From Cyanomargarita calcarea GSE-NOS-MK-12-04C (GTDB taxonomy: Bacteria; Cyanobacteriota; Cyanobacteriia; Cyanobacteriales; Nostocaceae), in contig JAHHGZ010000040.1 of the NCBI GenBank assembly GCA_019359595.1, forward strand, positions 1 to 64,000: a stretch of 64,000 nt of DNA, in the 5' to 3' direction. This document shows, one piece after another, positions 8,279-17,074 of the stretch. A model generated the notes under the pieces. The model was given only the letters and a program-made list of their open reading frames with translations. It was not told the DNA's origin and did not search any database. The translations under genes and the position numbers were made by a program. Each line of letters begins with the position of its first letter. Positions within the stretch are counted from its first letter, which is position 1.

Positions 8279-9220
8279 GTGAACGAATTTTATCTAGAAG
8301 TTGAAGAAACAGCCGATCGCTTAGACCGTTACCTTAGCGAAGAACTATCAGACTTATCGCGATCGCGCATCCAAAATTTAATCGAAGCGGGTAATGTCCA
8401 ACTCAATGGCAAAGTCTGTACTTCTAAGAAGATAGCTGTCAAAGCAGGCGATCGCATTTCTTTGGAAGTACCAGAAGCAGAACCTCTGCAACTGATAGCA
8501 GAAGATATTCCCTTAGATGTTCTCTACGAAGACGATCAACTCATAATTATCAACAAACCTGCTGGCTTAGTGGTTCATCCCGCACCCGGTCATCCTGATG
8601 GGACTTTGGTCAATGCTTTATTAGCCCATTGTCCCGACCTACAAGGGATTGGGGGTGTGCAGCGTCCGGGAATTGTCCACCGCTTGGATAAAGATACAAC
8701 CGGAGCGATCGCGATCGCCAAAACAGATATCGCTTTTAAACACCTACAAGCACAACTCCAAGCCAAAACCGCACGACGAGAATATCTCGGTGTTGTCTAT
8801 GGTGCCCCAAAAACTGAGAGTGGTACAATTGACCTCCCCATTGGTCGTCACCAACACGACCGCAAAAAAATGTTTATTGTATCCGTGGAACAAGGTGGAC
8901 GAAATGCTGTCACTCATTGGCAAATCAAAGAGCGTCTCGATAACTACACCCTGATACTTTTCCAACTCGAAACCGGACGCACTCATCAAATTCGCGTTCA
9001 TGCAGCAAAAATTGGTCATCCGATTGTTGGTGACCCCGTTTATGGTTCAGGTCGTTCCGTAGGAGTAAATTTACCCGGTCAAGCACTGCACGCTTGGAGA
9101 CTCCGGTTACAACATCCAGTCTCCGGTGATGAAATTCAGGTGACAGCACCCATTCCCCAATCTTTTACAACTCTGTTAGATATTCTCCGTCGGCGATCTG
9201 CCTTCCCTCTCCAGAAGTAA
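8279..9220 (+). CDS. RluA/RluD-family rRNA pseudouridine synthase
   Basis: 313 residues from a GTG start. An S4 RNA-binding domain occupies about 10-75 (RLDRYLSEELSDLSRSRIQ, LIEAGNVQLNGK). The catalytic RluA-type domain holds the signature HRLDKDTTG with catalytic Asp about 137. Downstream come RREYLGVVYG, the motif LETGRTHQIRVH, and the terminal HAWRLRLQHP. It should isomerise specific uridines in 23S rRNA to pseudouridine in the cytoplasm. S4 plus this length fits the RluD/YlyB branch, though RluC-like specificity cannot be excluded. It stands alone, followed at 9295-9318 by a hairpin. Confidence 0.93.
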   Translation: MNEFYLEVEETADRLDRYLSEELSDLSRSRIQNLIEAGNVQLNGKVCTSKKIAVKAGDRISLEVPEAEPLQLIAEDIPLDVLYEDDQLIIINKPAGLVVHPAPGHPDGTLVNALLAHCPDLQGIGGVQRPGIVHRLDKDTTGAIAIAKTDIAFKHLQAQLQAKTARREYLGVVYGAPKTESGTIDLPIGRHQHDRKKMFIVSVEQGGRNAVTHWQIKERLDNYTLILFQLETGRTHQIRVHAAKIGHPIVGDPVYGSGRSVGVNLPGQALHAWRLRLQHPVSGDEIQVTAPIPQSFTTLLDILRRRSAFPLQK

Positions 9221-9294
9221 AAAGTGAAAATTGTTTTCAGCAATTTTGTTACTAACCTTTACAAAAGTTCATTAGACCTCCGTCTATGAAGATT

Positions 9295-9318
9295 GCTGTT
9301 AATCGTTGGATTAACAGC
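9295..9318 (+). terminator. hairpin terminator after the pseudouridine synthase gene
   Basis: A perfect 10-bp inverted repeat, GCTGTTAATC (9295-9304) and GATTAACAGC (9309-9318), has a 4-nt loop and is followed by TTTAAT. It lies 75 bp past the stop and before the pec promoter region. The U-tract is short, so efficiency is uncertain. Confidence 0.55.
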
Positions 9319-9853
9319 TTTAATAACGAACCCTAGATGGAGATTCGGGGATCGCAGCCCTAAGTATTTCGATTCACTCCTGTAACTGAAAAAACGTAAC
9401 TTAAGATACAGCATTTTCTGAGCGCTCTCCCCAAAAGAGTTTCAAAAAGCTCATTTATCTCAGTGCGTATAAAATAAAGTAGTTTTTTAGTGCTAATAAA
9501 TTTAAGTAAAAATATTACATTAACTTGAATGAAGAAAAGTATTGAAATGTAAAGACAGTAATTAATCAAATTGACTACAGGCATGACTGCAAAAAGAGTC
9601 TAAGTATATTTGTGTGATATTTACACTCGTTTAAAAAACTTAACAAAAAACTCATACAAGCAATATATAAAATACCAACAAGGTTTAAAAGCAATCAGAA
9701 ATCAATTACAAATTAGAAAGTTTTGGGGGACTTATTAGTTCGCGAGGAAAGGTTCGTGGGAATTTTTTCTATGCAACAAATAGGATAATTTGTATTGATT
9801 AATTACTTTTAAGCTTTTTACAAAGCGGTAAAAAATTTTAGGAGAAAATAACA
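9319..9853 (+). promoter_or_regulatory. pec operon upstream/leader region
   Basis: About 535 bp without a convincing gene before pecB. The short open frames in it have no recognisable domains. The region is A/T-rich and must contain the pec promoter and a long leader. The pecB start is set by AGGAGAAAATAACA immediately upstream of ATG 9854. I could not assign a -10 box or an NtcA or RpaB site with confidence. Confidence 0.45.
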
Positions 9854-10372
9854 ATGCTCGACGCTTTTTCCAGAGTAGTTGAACAAGCTGACAGAAAAGG
9901 TGCTTACCTAGGCAGTGATGAAATCAATGCATTATCAGCAATGGTTGCTGATAGCAACAAGCGTTTAGATGCAGTTAACCGACTCAACAGTAATGCTTCT
10001 TCAATTGTGGCAAATGCTTATCGGGCTTTAGTTGCTGAACGTCCACAAATATTTAATGCTGGTGGTGCTTGCTTCCACAACCGCAATCAAGCAGCTTGCC
10101 TCCGCGATATGGGATTTATTCTGCGTTATGTGACTTATTCCATATTAGCGGGAGATGCCAGTGTCATGGACGATCGCTGCTTGAACGGTTTGCGCGAAAC
10201 ATATCAAGCTCTGGGTACTCCTGGTGATGCGGTTGCTTCCGGAATCCATAAAATGAAAGATGCTGCTATCAGTATTGCCAACGATTCTAAAGGCATTACC
10301 AAAGGTGATTGCAGCCAGCTGATGTCTGAAGTTGCCAGCTATTTCGATCGCGCTGCTTCTGCTGTTGTATAA
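9854..10372 (+). CDS. pecB: phycoerythrocyanin beta subunit
   Basis: 172 residues, the exact length of beta phycobiliproteins. Chromophore cysteines are visible at Cys82 (AACLRDMGF) and Cys153 ([18 protein letters not shown]), both expected to carry phycocyanobilin. The methylated-Asn position of beta subunits appears substituted (GGACF near 70-74, where CpcB has GGNAY); this departs from the CpcB pattern and separates it from cpcB at 14439. It pairs with PecA in alpha-beta monomers at the distal end of phycobilisome rods. First gene of pecBACEF, with a strong AGGAG ribosome site. Codon use is less biased than in cpcB, consistent with lower expression. Assignment rests on sequence plus gene order. 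Confidence 0.95.
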   Translation: MLDAFSRVVEQADRKGAYLGSDEINALSAMVADSNKRLDAVNRLNSNASSIVANAYRALVAERPQIFNAGGACFHNRNQAACLRDMGFILRYVTYSILAGDASVMDDRCLNGLRETYQALGTPGDAVASGIHKMKDAAISIANDSKGITKGDCSQLMSEVASYFDRAASAVV

Positions 10373-10443
10373 GCCACATTTTCAAAACATTTTTCCATCT
10401 GATTGTTAGTAATTACCCAAAATTTAAGGAGAAAAAACGCATC

Positions 10444-10932
10444 ATGAAAACTCCATTGACTGAAGCGATCGCTTCTGCTGATGTACGCGGCACTTACTTG
10501 AGCAATACCGAAATGCAAGCGGTATTCGGCCGTTTTAACCGCGCAAAAGCAGGTTTAGAAGCAGCCAAAGCCTTCGCTAACAATGGCAAAAAATGGTCAG
10601 AAGCCGCAGCCAATCATGTTTACCAAAAATTTCCTTACACCACTCAAATGACAGGGCCTCAATATGCGTCTAGTGCAGAAGGTAAATCCAAATGCGTGCG
10701 CGATATTGACCACTACCTGCGTACCATCAGCTATTGCTGCATAGTCGGTGGAACTGGACCTTTAGATGAGTATGTAGTTGCAGGGTTGAGCGAACTAAAT
10801 GCCGCCCTTGGTTTATCTCCTAGCTGGTATATAGCAGCACTAGAATTTGTCCGCGAGAATCATGGACTCTCCGGTGATGCTGCAGGTGAAGCTAACATCT
10901 ACCTCAACTATGCAATTAATGCATTGAGCTAA
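10444..10932 (+). CDS. pecA: phycoerythrocyanin alpha subunit
   Basis: 162 residues, opening [16 protein letters not shown], with chromophore Cys84 in [13 protein letters not shown]. In PecA this Cys carries phycoviolobilin, made from phycocyanobilin during attachment by the lyase-isomerase PecE/PecF encoded three and four genes downstream. The Cys-Cys in ISYCCIVGG and the divergent segment [18 protein letters not shown] distinguish it from CpcA at 15037. A good AAGGAG site lies upstream. It is separated from pecC by a hairpin-forming dispersed repeat, which probably lowers linker expression relative to the subunits. Confidence 0.95.
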   Translation: MKTPLTEAIASADVRGTYLSNTEMQAVFGRFNRAKAGLEAAKAFANNGKKWSEAAANHVYQKFPYTTQMTGPQYASSAEGKSKCVRDIDHYLRTISYCCIVGGTGPLDEYVVAGLSELNAALGLSPSWYIAALEFVRENHGLSGDAAGEANIYLNYAINALS

Positions 10933-10943
10933 GAATAAACAAC

Positions 10944-11039
10944 GATCACGGATTTTTAAAGGATTACTCGGATTGCACTCCAAGGATAATTAATTTTTAG
11001 ATCCTCCGTGAAATCCTTTAATCCCTTTAATCCGCGATC
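10944..11039. repeat. hairpin-forming dispersed repeat between pecA and pecC (copy 1)
   Basis: The left arm begins GATCACGGATTTTTAAAGG (10944) and the right arm ends AATCCGCGATC (11039), so the ends are imperfectly complementary. A related copy with the same core (CTCCAAG, then AATAATTAATTTTTAGAT, then GTGAAATCCTTTG) lies at 50227-50302. It could act as a 3' stability or attenuation structure for pecBA transcripts as well as a dispersed repeat. Confidence 0.65.
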
Positions 11040-11066
11040 GTACTTAACAAAAATGGAGCAACAAAG

Positions 11067-11900
11067 ATGAGTAGTTCAGTCGCAGAACGGCTAGCAAGTA
11101 GAGATTCGGTTAATAAGAATGTTGAACTTCGTCCTTTTTGGAACGAAGAAGATTTGCAACTAGTATTCCGGGCTGCCTACGAGCAAATATTTGGGCGTCA
11201 AGGGATATATGGTAGTGAAAAATTTACCAGTGCCGAATCTCTGTTACGTAACGGCAAAATCAGCGTTCGGCAATTTGTGCAGATTATAGCAAAATCTGAG
11301 TTTTACAGAGAATGCTTCTTTTATAACAACTCCCAAGTGCGTTTTATTGAATTGAACTACAAGCATTTACTAGGACGGGCACCTTACGATCAATCAGAAA
11401 TTGCTTTCCACACAGACTTATACGCTTCCAAGGGCTTTGATGCAGAAATCGATTCTTACATTGATAGCTCAGAATATGACAATGCCTTTGGGAATTCTAT
11501 AGTTCCCTATCACCGTGGTTTTCAGTCAATTCCTGGCATGAAAACTGTCGGATACAATCGCATATTTGCCCTTTATCGCGGTGCTGGTAGCAGTGACAAC
11601 GCGCAAATGGGAGGTAAAAATTCTCGCCTGCGTTCTAATATTACGCTGAATCGGGCAAACACGATTATGCCCCCAACCTCAGCAGGTACTACCTTTACCT
11701 CAACTGCGGGAACATTAATTGCCTCTCAAACACGAGGTGATGCTCGGATGTTTGTAATTGAAGCGATCGCCGGAAGTAATACGAAAATCGCAGTCCGTCA
11801 GAGCAAACAAATTTATACCGTACCCTATGACAGACTTTCAGCTACATATCAAGAAATTCACAAGCGCGGTGGCAAAATAGTTAAAATTTCTCCAGCCTAA
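11067..11900 (+). CDS. pecC: phycobilisome rod linker, phycoerythrocyanin-associated
   Basis: 277 residues. The N-terminal Pfam phycobilisome linker domain (about 18-150) contains [14 protein letters not shown], the core [19 protein letters not shown], and [20 protein letters not shown] Ser/Thr/Gly-rich hinge (about 180-225) is followed by a C-terminal CpcD-like domain (about 228-277: [35 protein letters not shown]). This layout is that of rod linkers of about 30 kDa, which set one phycobiliprotein hexamer against the next. The position between pecA and pecE identifies it as PecC, linking the distal PEC hexamer. The start follows GGAGCAACAAAG. Confidence 0.95.
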   Translation: MSSSVAERLASRDSVNKNVELRPFWNEEDLQLVFRAAYEQIFGRQGIYGSEKFTSAESLLRNGKISVRQFVQIIAKSEFYRECFFYNNSQVRFIELNYKHLLGRAPYDQSEIAFHTDLYASKGFDAEIDSYIDSSEYDNAFGNSIVPYHRGFQSIPGMKTVGYNRIFALYRGAGSSDNAQMGGKNSRLRSNITLNRANTIMPPTSAGTTFTSTAGTLIASQTRGDARMFVIEAIAGSNTKIAVRQSKQIYTVPYDRLSATYQEIHKRGGKIVKISPA

Positions 11901-11994
11901 AAAATGAAGGGAGTTGGGAGTTAGGAGTTAAAAATTCATCACTCATAATTCATCTGGCACCTACTCTATAACGATAGGTCTAATGATACATAAG

Positions 11995-12089
11995 CCTTGG
12001 CGTTCCCATAGGATAGCCTGCCTGGAAGGGCTAGAGAACTATTGCTTTTTCATAGCCCACCTCCGTGGGCTACCTGCGGAACGCCAAGG
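11995..12089. repeat. palindromic dispersed repeat in the pecC-pecE gap
   Basis: A perfect 12-bp inverted repeat, CCTTGGCGTTCC (11995-12006) and GGAACGCCAAGG (12078-12089), encloses a smaller palindrome AGCCCACCTCCGTGGGCT. Related pieces (GTAGGTAGCCCAC, GTGGGCT) recur near 47040 and 61040. The 283-bp gap also holds heptamer STRR repeats on both sides. Confidence 0.6.
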
Positions 12090-12148
12090 GCGAATGTACG
12101 TATAGCGACACCCTTCTAGGGTGTTGTGGCTTGGTTCAAGATATGAGC

Positions 12149-12176
12149 TAACTCCTAACTCCTAACTCCTAATTAA
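12149..12176. repeat. STRR heptamer repeat (CTCCTAA) before pecE
   Basis: Three consecutive near-perfect copies of the 7-bp unit TAACTCC end 7 bp before the pecE start. The reverse unit (GAGTTAG) occurs at about 11909-11932, just after pecC. Such short tandemly repeated repetitive sequences are typical of heterocystous cyanobacteria. Confidence 0.7.
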
Positions 12177-12183
12177 TATTAAT

Positions 12184-12945
12184 ATGTCTGCCGAACCAAT
12201 TTTTTCTGCCCAAACCGCGATCGCTGCTCTTGACGGGGAAGATAATCAAATTCGCTATTATGCCGCTTGGTGGCTGGGGAAGCATCAGATACAAGCCGGC
12301 TGTGCTGTCCTATCCGATGCCCTGTTTGATGAACGCTATCGCATCCCTACAGGTGGCTATCCTTTACGTCGTCAAGCAGCACGGGCACTCGGTCAACTCA
12401 AAAATCCCCAATCAGTACCTGCGTTAATTGCCGCACTCGAGTGCGATTCTGATTTACGCTGCACAGAAGCGGTGATTGGTGCATTGGCTGCGATTGGCGA
12501 CTCTCGGGCTGTGACACCGCTATTGAATTTGTTGCATTCCAGTCAAGAAAAACCATTAGAAGCCTTGATTGAAGCCCTTGGCACTTTGCAAGTTTCGTCA
12601 GCCCGTCCCCAAGTGGAGGGTTTTCTCAATCATCCGAACGAACGGGTTCAATGTGCCGCTGCGCGATACTTGTATCTTTTAACTCAGAAGCCCCAGTACA
12701 TCGAACGCATCCTGAAAAATCTCGACCACGAGAATATGTATTTGCGTTGGGCTGCGATATTTGATTTAGGAGCAGTTGGTCATCGCCAAGCTGTAGAGGC
12801 AATTCTCACGGCTAAGGTTCCTAACAGTTTGAAGCTGTTAAATTTGAAACGAATTTTAGAAGCAGTTTTGGATAACGGTGTAAAAGAAAACGAAATATCT
12901 CGGTTATTATTTCAATCAATTGATGATTTGTTAATTCAGCTTTGA
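12184..12945 (+). CDS. pecE: phycoerythrocyanobilin lyase-isomerase subunit PecE
   Basis: 253 residues made of HEAT-like/E-Z lyase repeats. Diagnostic segments are DNQIRYYAAWWLGKH near the N terminus (compare LSLRYYAAWWLGKF in CpcE), then YPLRRQAARALGQL and repeats such as SRAVTPLLNLL and ERVQCAAARYLY. PecE forms a heterodimer with PecF that attaches phycocyanobilin to Cys84 of PecA and isomerises it to phycoviolobilin. The gene sits between pecC and pecF, separated from each by gaps of 145-283 bp. There is no strong ribosome site before ATG 12184 (only AATATTAAT), which suggests weak translation, as expected for an enzyme encoded with abundant structural proteins. Confidence 0.94.
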   Translation: MSAEPIFSAQTAIAALDGEDNQIRYYAAWWLGKHQIQAGCAVLSDALFDERYRIPTGGYPLRRQAARALGQLKNPQSVPALIAALECDSDLRCTEAVIGALAAIGDSRAVTPLLNLLHSSQEKPLEALIEALGTLQVSSARPQVEGFLNHPNERVQCAAARYLYLLTQKPQYIERILKNLDHENMYLRWAAIFDLGAVGHRQAVEAILTAKVPNSLKLLNLKRILEAVLDNGVKENEISRLLFQSIDDLLIQL

Positions 12946-13090
12946 GCTTACGGCTTAGTAATAAACTGTGTTGGAAATTGTGTAGAGATAATAGCTACAC
13001 TCTATGCATCGCATCTACGTTTAAATACTTAAATCTCCTTACCGATATTGTATCTACAAGGTTTGGTATTCTTTACCCTTTTAACTAACA

Positions 13091-13705
13091 ATGAATACAC
13101 TTAACTCTCAAGATATTGAACTATTGGTATCGCAACTTAACAGCGCTGCAACACCTGAAGATGCATCTACAGCGATCGCTCTAATTATCTGTAGTGGAAA
13201 CTCTGAAGTTGCTGCGATCAATGCTTTAATTGCCGCATTAAGCCATCACCATCCTGAAATCAAGGTTGCTGCTGTTAAAGCCTTAGTCGAACTAGCGTCC
13301 AATAGCGTGGAACCTTTAATTGCTGCTTTCTATGCTTCCACAGACCAAGGTTTGCAAGCGTATATTATTCAAGCTTTAGCCCAAATTGGGGACAAAAGAG
13401 CTACTGACGTGTTAGTTGAAGTTTTGGGCACTTCAGTTGCCAACCATTGTCAGGGAAATGTCCGTCGCATTGCCGCACGAGGTCTTGGGCACATCGGTAG
13501 CCATTCTCGTAATCCAGAAATTAGCGATAGCATTGTCAAAAAGTTAACTTGGGCCTTGGTTTCTTGCGAAGATTGGGGTTTGCGTTATGCAGCTGCGGTT
13601 TCTCTGGAAGAAATTGATACACCTTTATCGATTGCTGCTTTACAAACAGCATCTCAAGAGCCGGATAAAGTCGTGCTATCTCGGATTGCAAGAGCTTTGC
13701 ATTAA
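13091..13705 (+). CDS. pecF: phycoerythrocyanobilin lyase-isomerase subunit PecF
   Basis: 204 residues of HEAT-like repeats. The decisive feature is NHCQGNVRRIAARGLG, with His119-Cys120: this His-Cys motif is known to be needed for the isomerase activity of PecF and is absent in CpcF (here 18159-18755, with DFAPSVRRAAAKGLG instead). Together with PecE it attaches and isomerises the bilin on PecA. It is the last gene of the pec part, followed by a strong hairpin (13722-13787) and then the cpc promoter region. Assignment is secure from motif plus context. Confidence 0.96.
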   Translation: MNTLNSQDIELLVSQLNSAATPEDASTAIALIICSGNSEVAAINALIAALSHHHPEIKVAAVKALVELASNSVEPLIAAFYASTDQGLQAYIIQALAQIGDKRATDVLVEVLGTSVANHCQGNVRRIAARGLGHIGSHSRNPEISDSIVKKLTWALVSCEDWGLRYAAAVSLEEIDTPLSIAALQTASQEPDKVVLSRIARALH

Positions 13706-13721
13706 CTGGGTAAATTAAACT

Positions 13722-13787
13722 GGGGAAAGGCTCCGGGGTAAAAGGAAAAAATTAATTCCTTTTCTGCGGAGCCTTTAACCTTTCTCC
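13722..13787 (+). terminator. strong terminator separating pec from cpc
   Basis: A perfect 10-bp stem AAAGGCTCCG (13726-13735) and CGGAGCCTTT (13767-13776) is extended inside by AAAAGGAA/TTCCTTTT and outside by GGGGAAAGG/CCTTTCTCCCC. It lies 17 bp after pecF, so pec and cpc are largely separate transcripts. Confidence 0.75.
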
Positions 13788-14438
13788 CCTTCCTAATAAT
13801 TTTTCCGTAATATCCCTGTTGTCATTTGCTCAGTTATTAAGTACCGATTTCACTCTCTAGAACAGCCTCTGCCAGTGTCGCTCAAAGAAATTTCATCAAC
13901 TTTTAGAAATATTTAAAACGTTTTTGTTAACTCTTCTTAACATTTTTTTGGTGACCTTAGATACAATGTGAGCGTTCTATCTCTTGTAAATTAAGCGTTT
14001 TAGCAATCCTTAAGAAAATGTAAAAAACACTAGATATACTTTATAACGGAAATTTTGTTAAGCAATGTTACGAAAAAAAAGACTTATTCTCAGCTAAAGC
14101 CCTTGTGTGTAAAGGATTTGAGGGGATTATTATTGGTAGCTGTTATTTATTCATAATTTGTAACAAACAATGCCCTTGTAGCGTTGTATAAACATAATCG
14201 GTAGGGTTAGATAACAGACAAAAGTTAAAGGTGGCAATCAATTCATTAGGTTCGTCGGTTTCTCATAAAAACAAAAAAGTTTCTCATAATCCCTGATTCA
14301 CTTGGTGACAGTAGATTTTGAGGCTACCAGAGAAACAGTTTTAACTGAAATGTCTGTTGTTATCCATTCCAATTTGATAAAACATAGCCAGTTTTAATCA
14401 AGACAGCACTCAACTAAGCAATTAGGAGATAAAAGTCC
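13788..14438 (+). promoter_or_regulatory. cpc operon upstream/leader region
   Basis: About 650 bp with no gene. It is A/T-rich with repeated poly-A/T tracts and precedes the highly expressed cpcB, whose start is fixed by TTAGGAGATAAAAGTCC. In related cyanobacteria the cpc operon has strong, light-responsive promoters and a long leader, so this should be the main control region. I cannot place individual promoter boxes from inspection. Confidence 0.5.
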
Positions 14439-14957
14439 ATGTTAGATGCATTCGCCAAGGTAGTTTCTCAAGCCGACTCAAGAGGTGAATTCCTCAGCAG
14501 CGAACAACTAGATGCTTTGACCAACATGGTGAAAGACGGTAACAAACGTTTAGATACCGTTAACCGCATCACCAGCAACGCTTCCGCCATCGTTACCAAC
14601 GCGGCTCGTGCTTTGTTTGAAGAGCAGCCCCAGTTGATCGCTCCCGGTGGTAACGCTTACACCAACCGTCGTATGGCAGCTTGCCTCCGCGACATGGAAA
14701 TTATCTTGCGCTATGTTACTTACGCAGTACTCGCAGGTGATGCCAGCGTACTGGATGACCGCTGCTTGAACGGATTGCGCGAAACATACCAAGCTTTGGG
14801 TACTCCCGGTTCTTCCGTAGCAGTTGGCGTTCAAAAGATGAAGGAATCTGCTGTCAGACTGGCTAACGATCCTAACGGTATCACCAAGGGTGATTGCAGC
14901 CAATTGATGTCGGAAGTCGCTAGCTACTTCGATCGTGCAGCAGCAGCAGTTGCTTAA
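14439..14957 (+). CDS. cpcB: C-phycocyanin beta subunit
   Basis: 172 residues with Cys82 (AACLRDMEI) and Cys153 ([23 protein letters not shown]), each binding phycocyanobilin, and Asn72 in GGNAYTNRR, the conserved gamma-N-methylated Asn. It forms alpha-beta trimers and hexamers with CpcA in the phycobilisome rods. Codon use is strongly biased to C-ending highly expressed codons (AAC, TTC, CGT), unlike most of the window. First gene of cpcBACDEF-G1G2G3, with a good AGGAG site. It closely resembles pecB at 9854 but has the canonical PC residues. Confidence 0.97.
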   Translation: MLDAFAKVVSQADSRGEFLSSEQLDALTNMVKDGNKRLDTVNRITSNASAIVTNAARALFEEQPQLIAPGGNAYTNRRMAACLRDMEIILRYVTYAVLAGDASVLDDRCLNGLRETYQALGTPGSSVAVGVQKMKESAVRLANDPNGITKGDCSQLMSEVASYFDRAAAAVA

Positions 14958-15036
14958 TAACAAAACGATTAAAAAAAGGCCCAGATAGTCAAATATCTAG
15001 GCATAACGTTACGAAACATCAAGGAGATTGTACACC

Positions 15037-15525
15037 ATGAAGACCCCAATTACTGAAGCGATCGCAGCAGCGGATACCCAAGGACGCTTTTTAGGCAACA
15101 CAGAATTGCAAGCTGTTAACGGTCGTTTCGATCGTGCGATCGCTAGCATGGAAGCTGCTCGTTCGTTGACCTCTAACGCTCAACGTTTGATTGACGGCGC
15201 AGCTAGTGCTGTGTACCAAAAATTCCCCTACACCACCCAAATGAGCGGCCCTCAATTCGCTGCTGATTCTCGTGGTAAGTCCAAGTGCGCCCGTGACATC
15301 GGTCACTACCTACGGATGGTTACCTACTGTTTGGTAGCTGGTGGAACAGGTCCTATGGATGAATACTTGATTGCTGGTTTGGATGAAATCAATCGTTCCT
15401 TCGATTTGTCTCCTAGCTGGTATGTAGAAGCTCTGAAGCACGTTAAAGGCAACCACGGTTTGTCCGGTCAAGCTGCAAACGAAGCTAACACCTACCTTGA
15501 TTACGCAATCAACGCTCTAAGCTAG
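15037..15525 (+). CDS. cpcA: C-phycocyanin alpha subunit
   Basis: 162 residues from ATG 15037, which sits 9 bp after AAGGAG; an in-frame TTG nine bases earlier is not the start. The protein opens [20 protein letters not shown] and carries phycocyanobilin on Cys84 ([14 protein letters not shown]), attached by CpcE/CpcF encoded downstream. The ending DYAINALS is typical. Codon use is as strongly biased as in cpcB. A large hairpin directly after the stop separates the very abundant subunit message from the linker genes. Confidence 0.97.
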   Translation: MKTPITEAIAAADTQGRFLGNTELQAVNGRFDRAIASMEAARSLTSNAQRLIDGAASAVYQKFPYTTQMSGPQFAADSRGKSKCARDIGHYLRMVTYCLVAGGTGPMDEYLIAGLDEINRSFDLSPSWYVEALKHVKGNHGLSGQAANEANTYLDYAINALS

Positions 15526-15533
15526 ATAGCGTA

Positions 15534-15600
15534 ATGCCCGGAGAGGGGTATAAGTACTGGATGGATTGTTCACCTAGTAGTTGTACCTCGCTCCGGGCAT
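15534..15600 (+). terminator. hairpin after cpcA (attenuator/processing stem)
   Basis: A perfect 10-bp stem ATGCCCGGAG (15534-15543) and CTCCGGGCAT (15591-15600) is extended inward by GGGGTA/TACCTC and followed by CGTTTTAT. Position and strength fit a partial terminator or 3' stabiliser, which would give excess cpcBA over linker message as known for other cpc operons. Confidence 0.75.
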
Positions 15601-15739
15601 CGTTTTATCTGGGAATAGATAAAAAAAATTTATCAAAGCACGGTCAATTTAAAAATCTGGATTTTGAAGAAAATATCTAAACCAAAAATTAAAATCCAGC
15701 TAGCGGGAAAACGTGCATTCTAAATAGGGGAAAGAAAAA

Positions 15740-16600
15740 ATGGCGATTACAGCAGCAGCATCCAGGTTAGGAACCGAGGCTTTTAGTGATGCTCTTCGTG
15801 TGGAACTGCGCCCCACTGCTACTAAAGAAGAGATAGAAGCAGTGATTCGCGCTGTTTATCGGCAGGTGTTGGGTAATGACTATTTGATGGCATCAGAACG
15901 CTTGAAAAGTGCAGAATCACTTTTGCGCGATCGCAATCTCTCAGTGCGGGAGTTTGTGCGTAGCGTTGCCAAGTCAGAACTTTACAAAACAAAGTTTTTC
16001 TACAATAGTTTTCAAACTAGGGTAATCGAACTCAACTACAAGCATTTGTTGGGTCGCGCTCCCTATGATGAGTCAGAGGTAGTTTACCACTTAGACTTAT
16101 ATGAAAACAAAGGATACGATGCTGAAATAGATTCGTATATTGATTCTACAGAGTATCAGCAGAACTTCGGCGATAATGTCGTGCCTTACTATCGCGGTTT
16201 TTCGACCCAAACAGGACAAAAAACTGTAGGGTTTAATCGGATGTTCCGTTTATACCGTGGTTATGCCAATAGCGATAGCGCTCAGGTGGAAGGGACAAAA
16301 TCTCGCCTAGCGAAAGAATTGGGAACCAATAGCGCCTCCTCAATTGTGGGACCATCAGGTAGCAACGAAAACTGGAATTTTCGTGCTGCTGATGATGTGG
16401 CTCCGAGAAAGAATATGGGTAACGCTGTGGGACAAGGCGATCGCGTTTACCGAATGGAAGTAACCGGACTTCGCGGCCCTGGCTATCCTAGCATCCGTCG
16501 TAGCAGCACCGTATTAATAGTGCCTTACGAGCGGTTATCTGACAAAATGCAGCAAATCCAGCGCCAAGGCGGCAAAATCGTCAGCATTACGCAAGCGTAA
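15740..16600 (+). CDS. cpcC: phycocyanin rod linker
   Basis: 286 residues. The N-terminal linker domain (about 18-150) has [16 protein letters not shown], the core [18 protein letters not shown] and [20 protein letters not shown] hinge at about 185-235 leads to a C-terminal CpcD-like domain ([38 protein letters not shown]). This is the rod linker of 32-34 kDa class that joins phycocyanin hexamers. It parallels PecC in both domains. An AGGGGAAAGAAAAA site lies before ATG 15740. It is followed by a 218-bp STRR-filled gap and then the small capping linker CpcD. Confidence 0.96.
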   Translation: MAITAAASRLGTEAFSDALRVELRPTATKEEIEAVIRAVYRQVLGNDYLMASERLKSAESLLRDRNLSVREFVRSVAKSELYKTKFFYNSFQTRVIELNYKHLLGRAPYDESEVVYHLDLYENKGYDAEIDSYIDSTEYQQNFGDNVVPYYRGFSTQTGQKTVGFNRMFRLYRGYANSDSAQVEGTKSRLAKELGTNSASSIVGPSGSNENWNFRAADDVAPRKNMGNAVGQGDRVYRMEVTGLRGPGYPSIRRSSTVLIVPYERLSDKMQQIQRQGGKIVSITQA

Positions 16601-16728
16601 TTAAGTTATTTGTTGTTTGTTATTTGTTGGTTGTTGTTTGTTAGGAGTTAGGAGTCAGGAGTTACGAGTTATCAGTTTAAGAGCAATAACTTAGGAAAGC
16701 AAAGTTGAATAAAATTTTGAATTCCTAC

Positions 16729-16802
16729 CTAACAACCAACAACTAACAACCAACAACCAACAACCAACAACCAACAACCAACAACCAACAACCAACAACT
16801 AA
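16729..16802. repeat. STRR heptamer array (AACAACC) in the cpcC-cpcD gap
   Basis: About ten consecutive copies of the 7-bp unit CCAACAA with occasional CTAACAA variants fill the space before cpcD. Degenerate GTT-rich repeats (GTTATTTGTTGTTTG) precede it at 16608-16645, so the flanks are partly self-complementary and the transcript could fold. The array ends 16 bp before ATG 16819. Confidence 0.85.
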
Positions 16803-16818
16803 TGGAGGTTAATAAGCG

Positions 16819-17055
16819 ATGTTTGGACAAACCACAGTAGGAACCGGCGGTATTTCCAGTGCTGGAACACGGATGTTTCGTTATGAAGTTGCAGGCTTGC
16901 GGCAGAATTCCGAAAACGATAAGAATAGCTACGACATTCGCAATAGCGGTAGCGTGTTTATGACAGTGCCATATAACCGCATGAACGAAGAAATGCAACG
17001 AATTACCCGCATGGGTGGCAGAATCGTCAAAATTGAACCGTTAACTGCTGAATAG
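16819..17055 (+). CDS. cpcD: phycobilisome small rod-capping linker
   Basis: 78 residues consisting of a single CpcD-like domain: MFRYEVAGLRQNSEN, SVFMTVPYNRMNEEMQRI, GGRIVKIEPL. It matches the C-terminal domains of PecC and CpcC in this window. Such proteins of about 9 kDa cap the distal end of phycocyanin rods. It sits in the usual place between cpcC and cpcE with an ATGGAGG ribosome site shortly upstream, and is followed within 20 bp by cpcE. Confidence 0.95.
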   Translation: MFGQTTVGTGGISSAGTRMFRYEVAGLRQNSENDKNSYDIRNSGSVFMTVPYNRMNEEMQRITRMGGRIVKIEPLTAE

Positions 17056-17074
17056 TTCAAATAACGCAGTGGTA

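Noticed and set aside
13788-14438. NtcA-type (GTA-N8-TAC) or RpaB-type sites in the cpc upstream region.
   Set aside because: I found no convincing match at a sensible distance from a -10 box by eye.
15028-15036. Earlier TTG start for cpcA.
   Set aside because: It would overlap the AAGGAG ribosome site that is correctly spaced for ATG 15037, and all alpha phycocyanins begin MKTP.
16729-16998. Open frame on the minus strand with repeated WLLVVGC.
   Set aside because: It arises from the AACAACC heptamer array plus antisense cpcD sequence.
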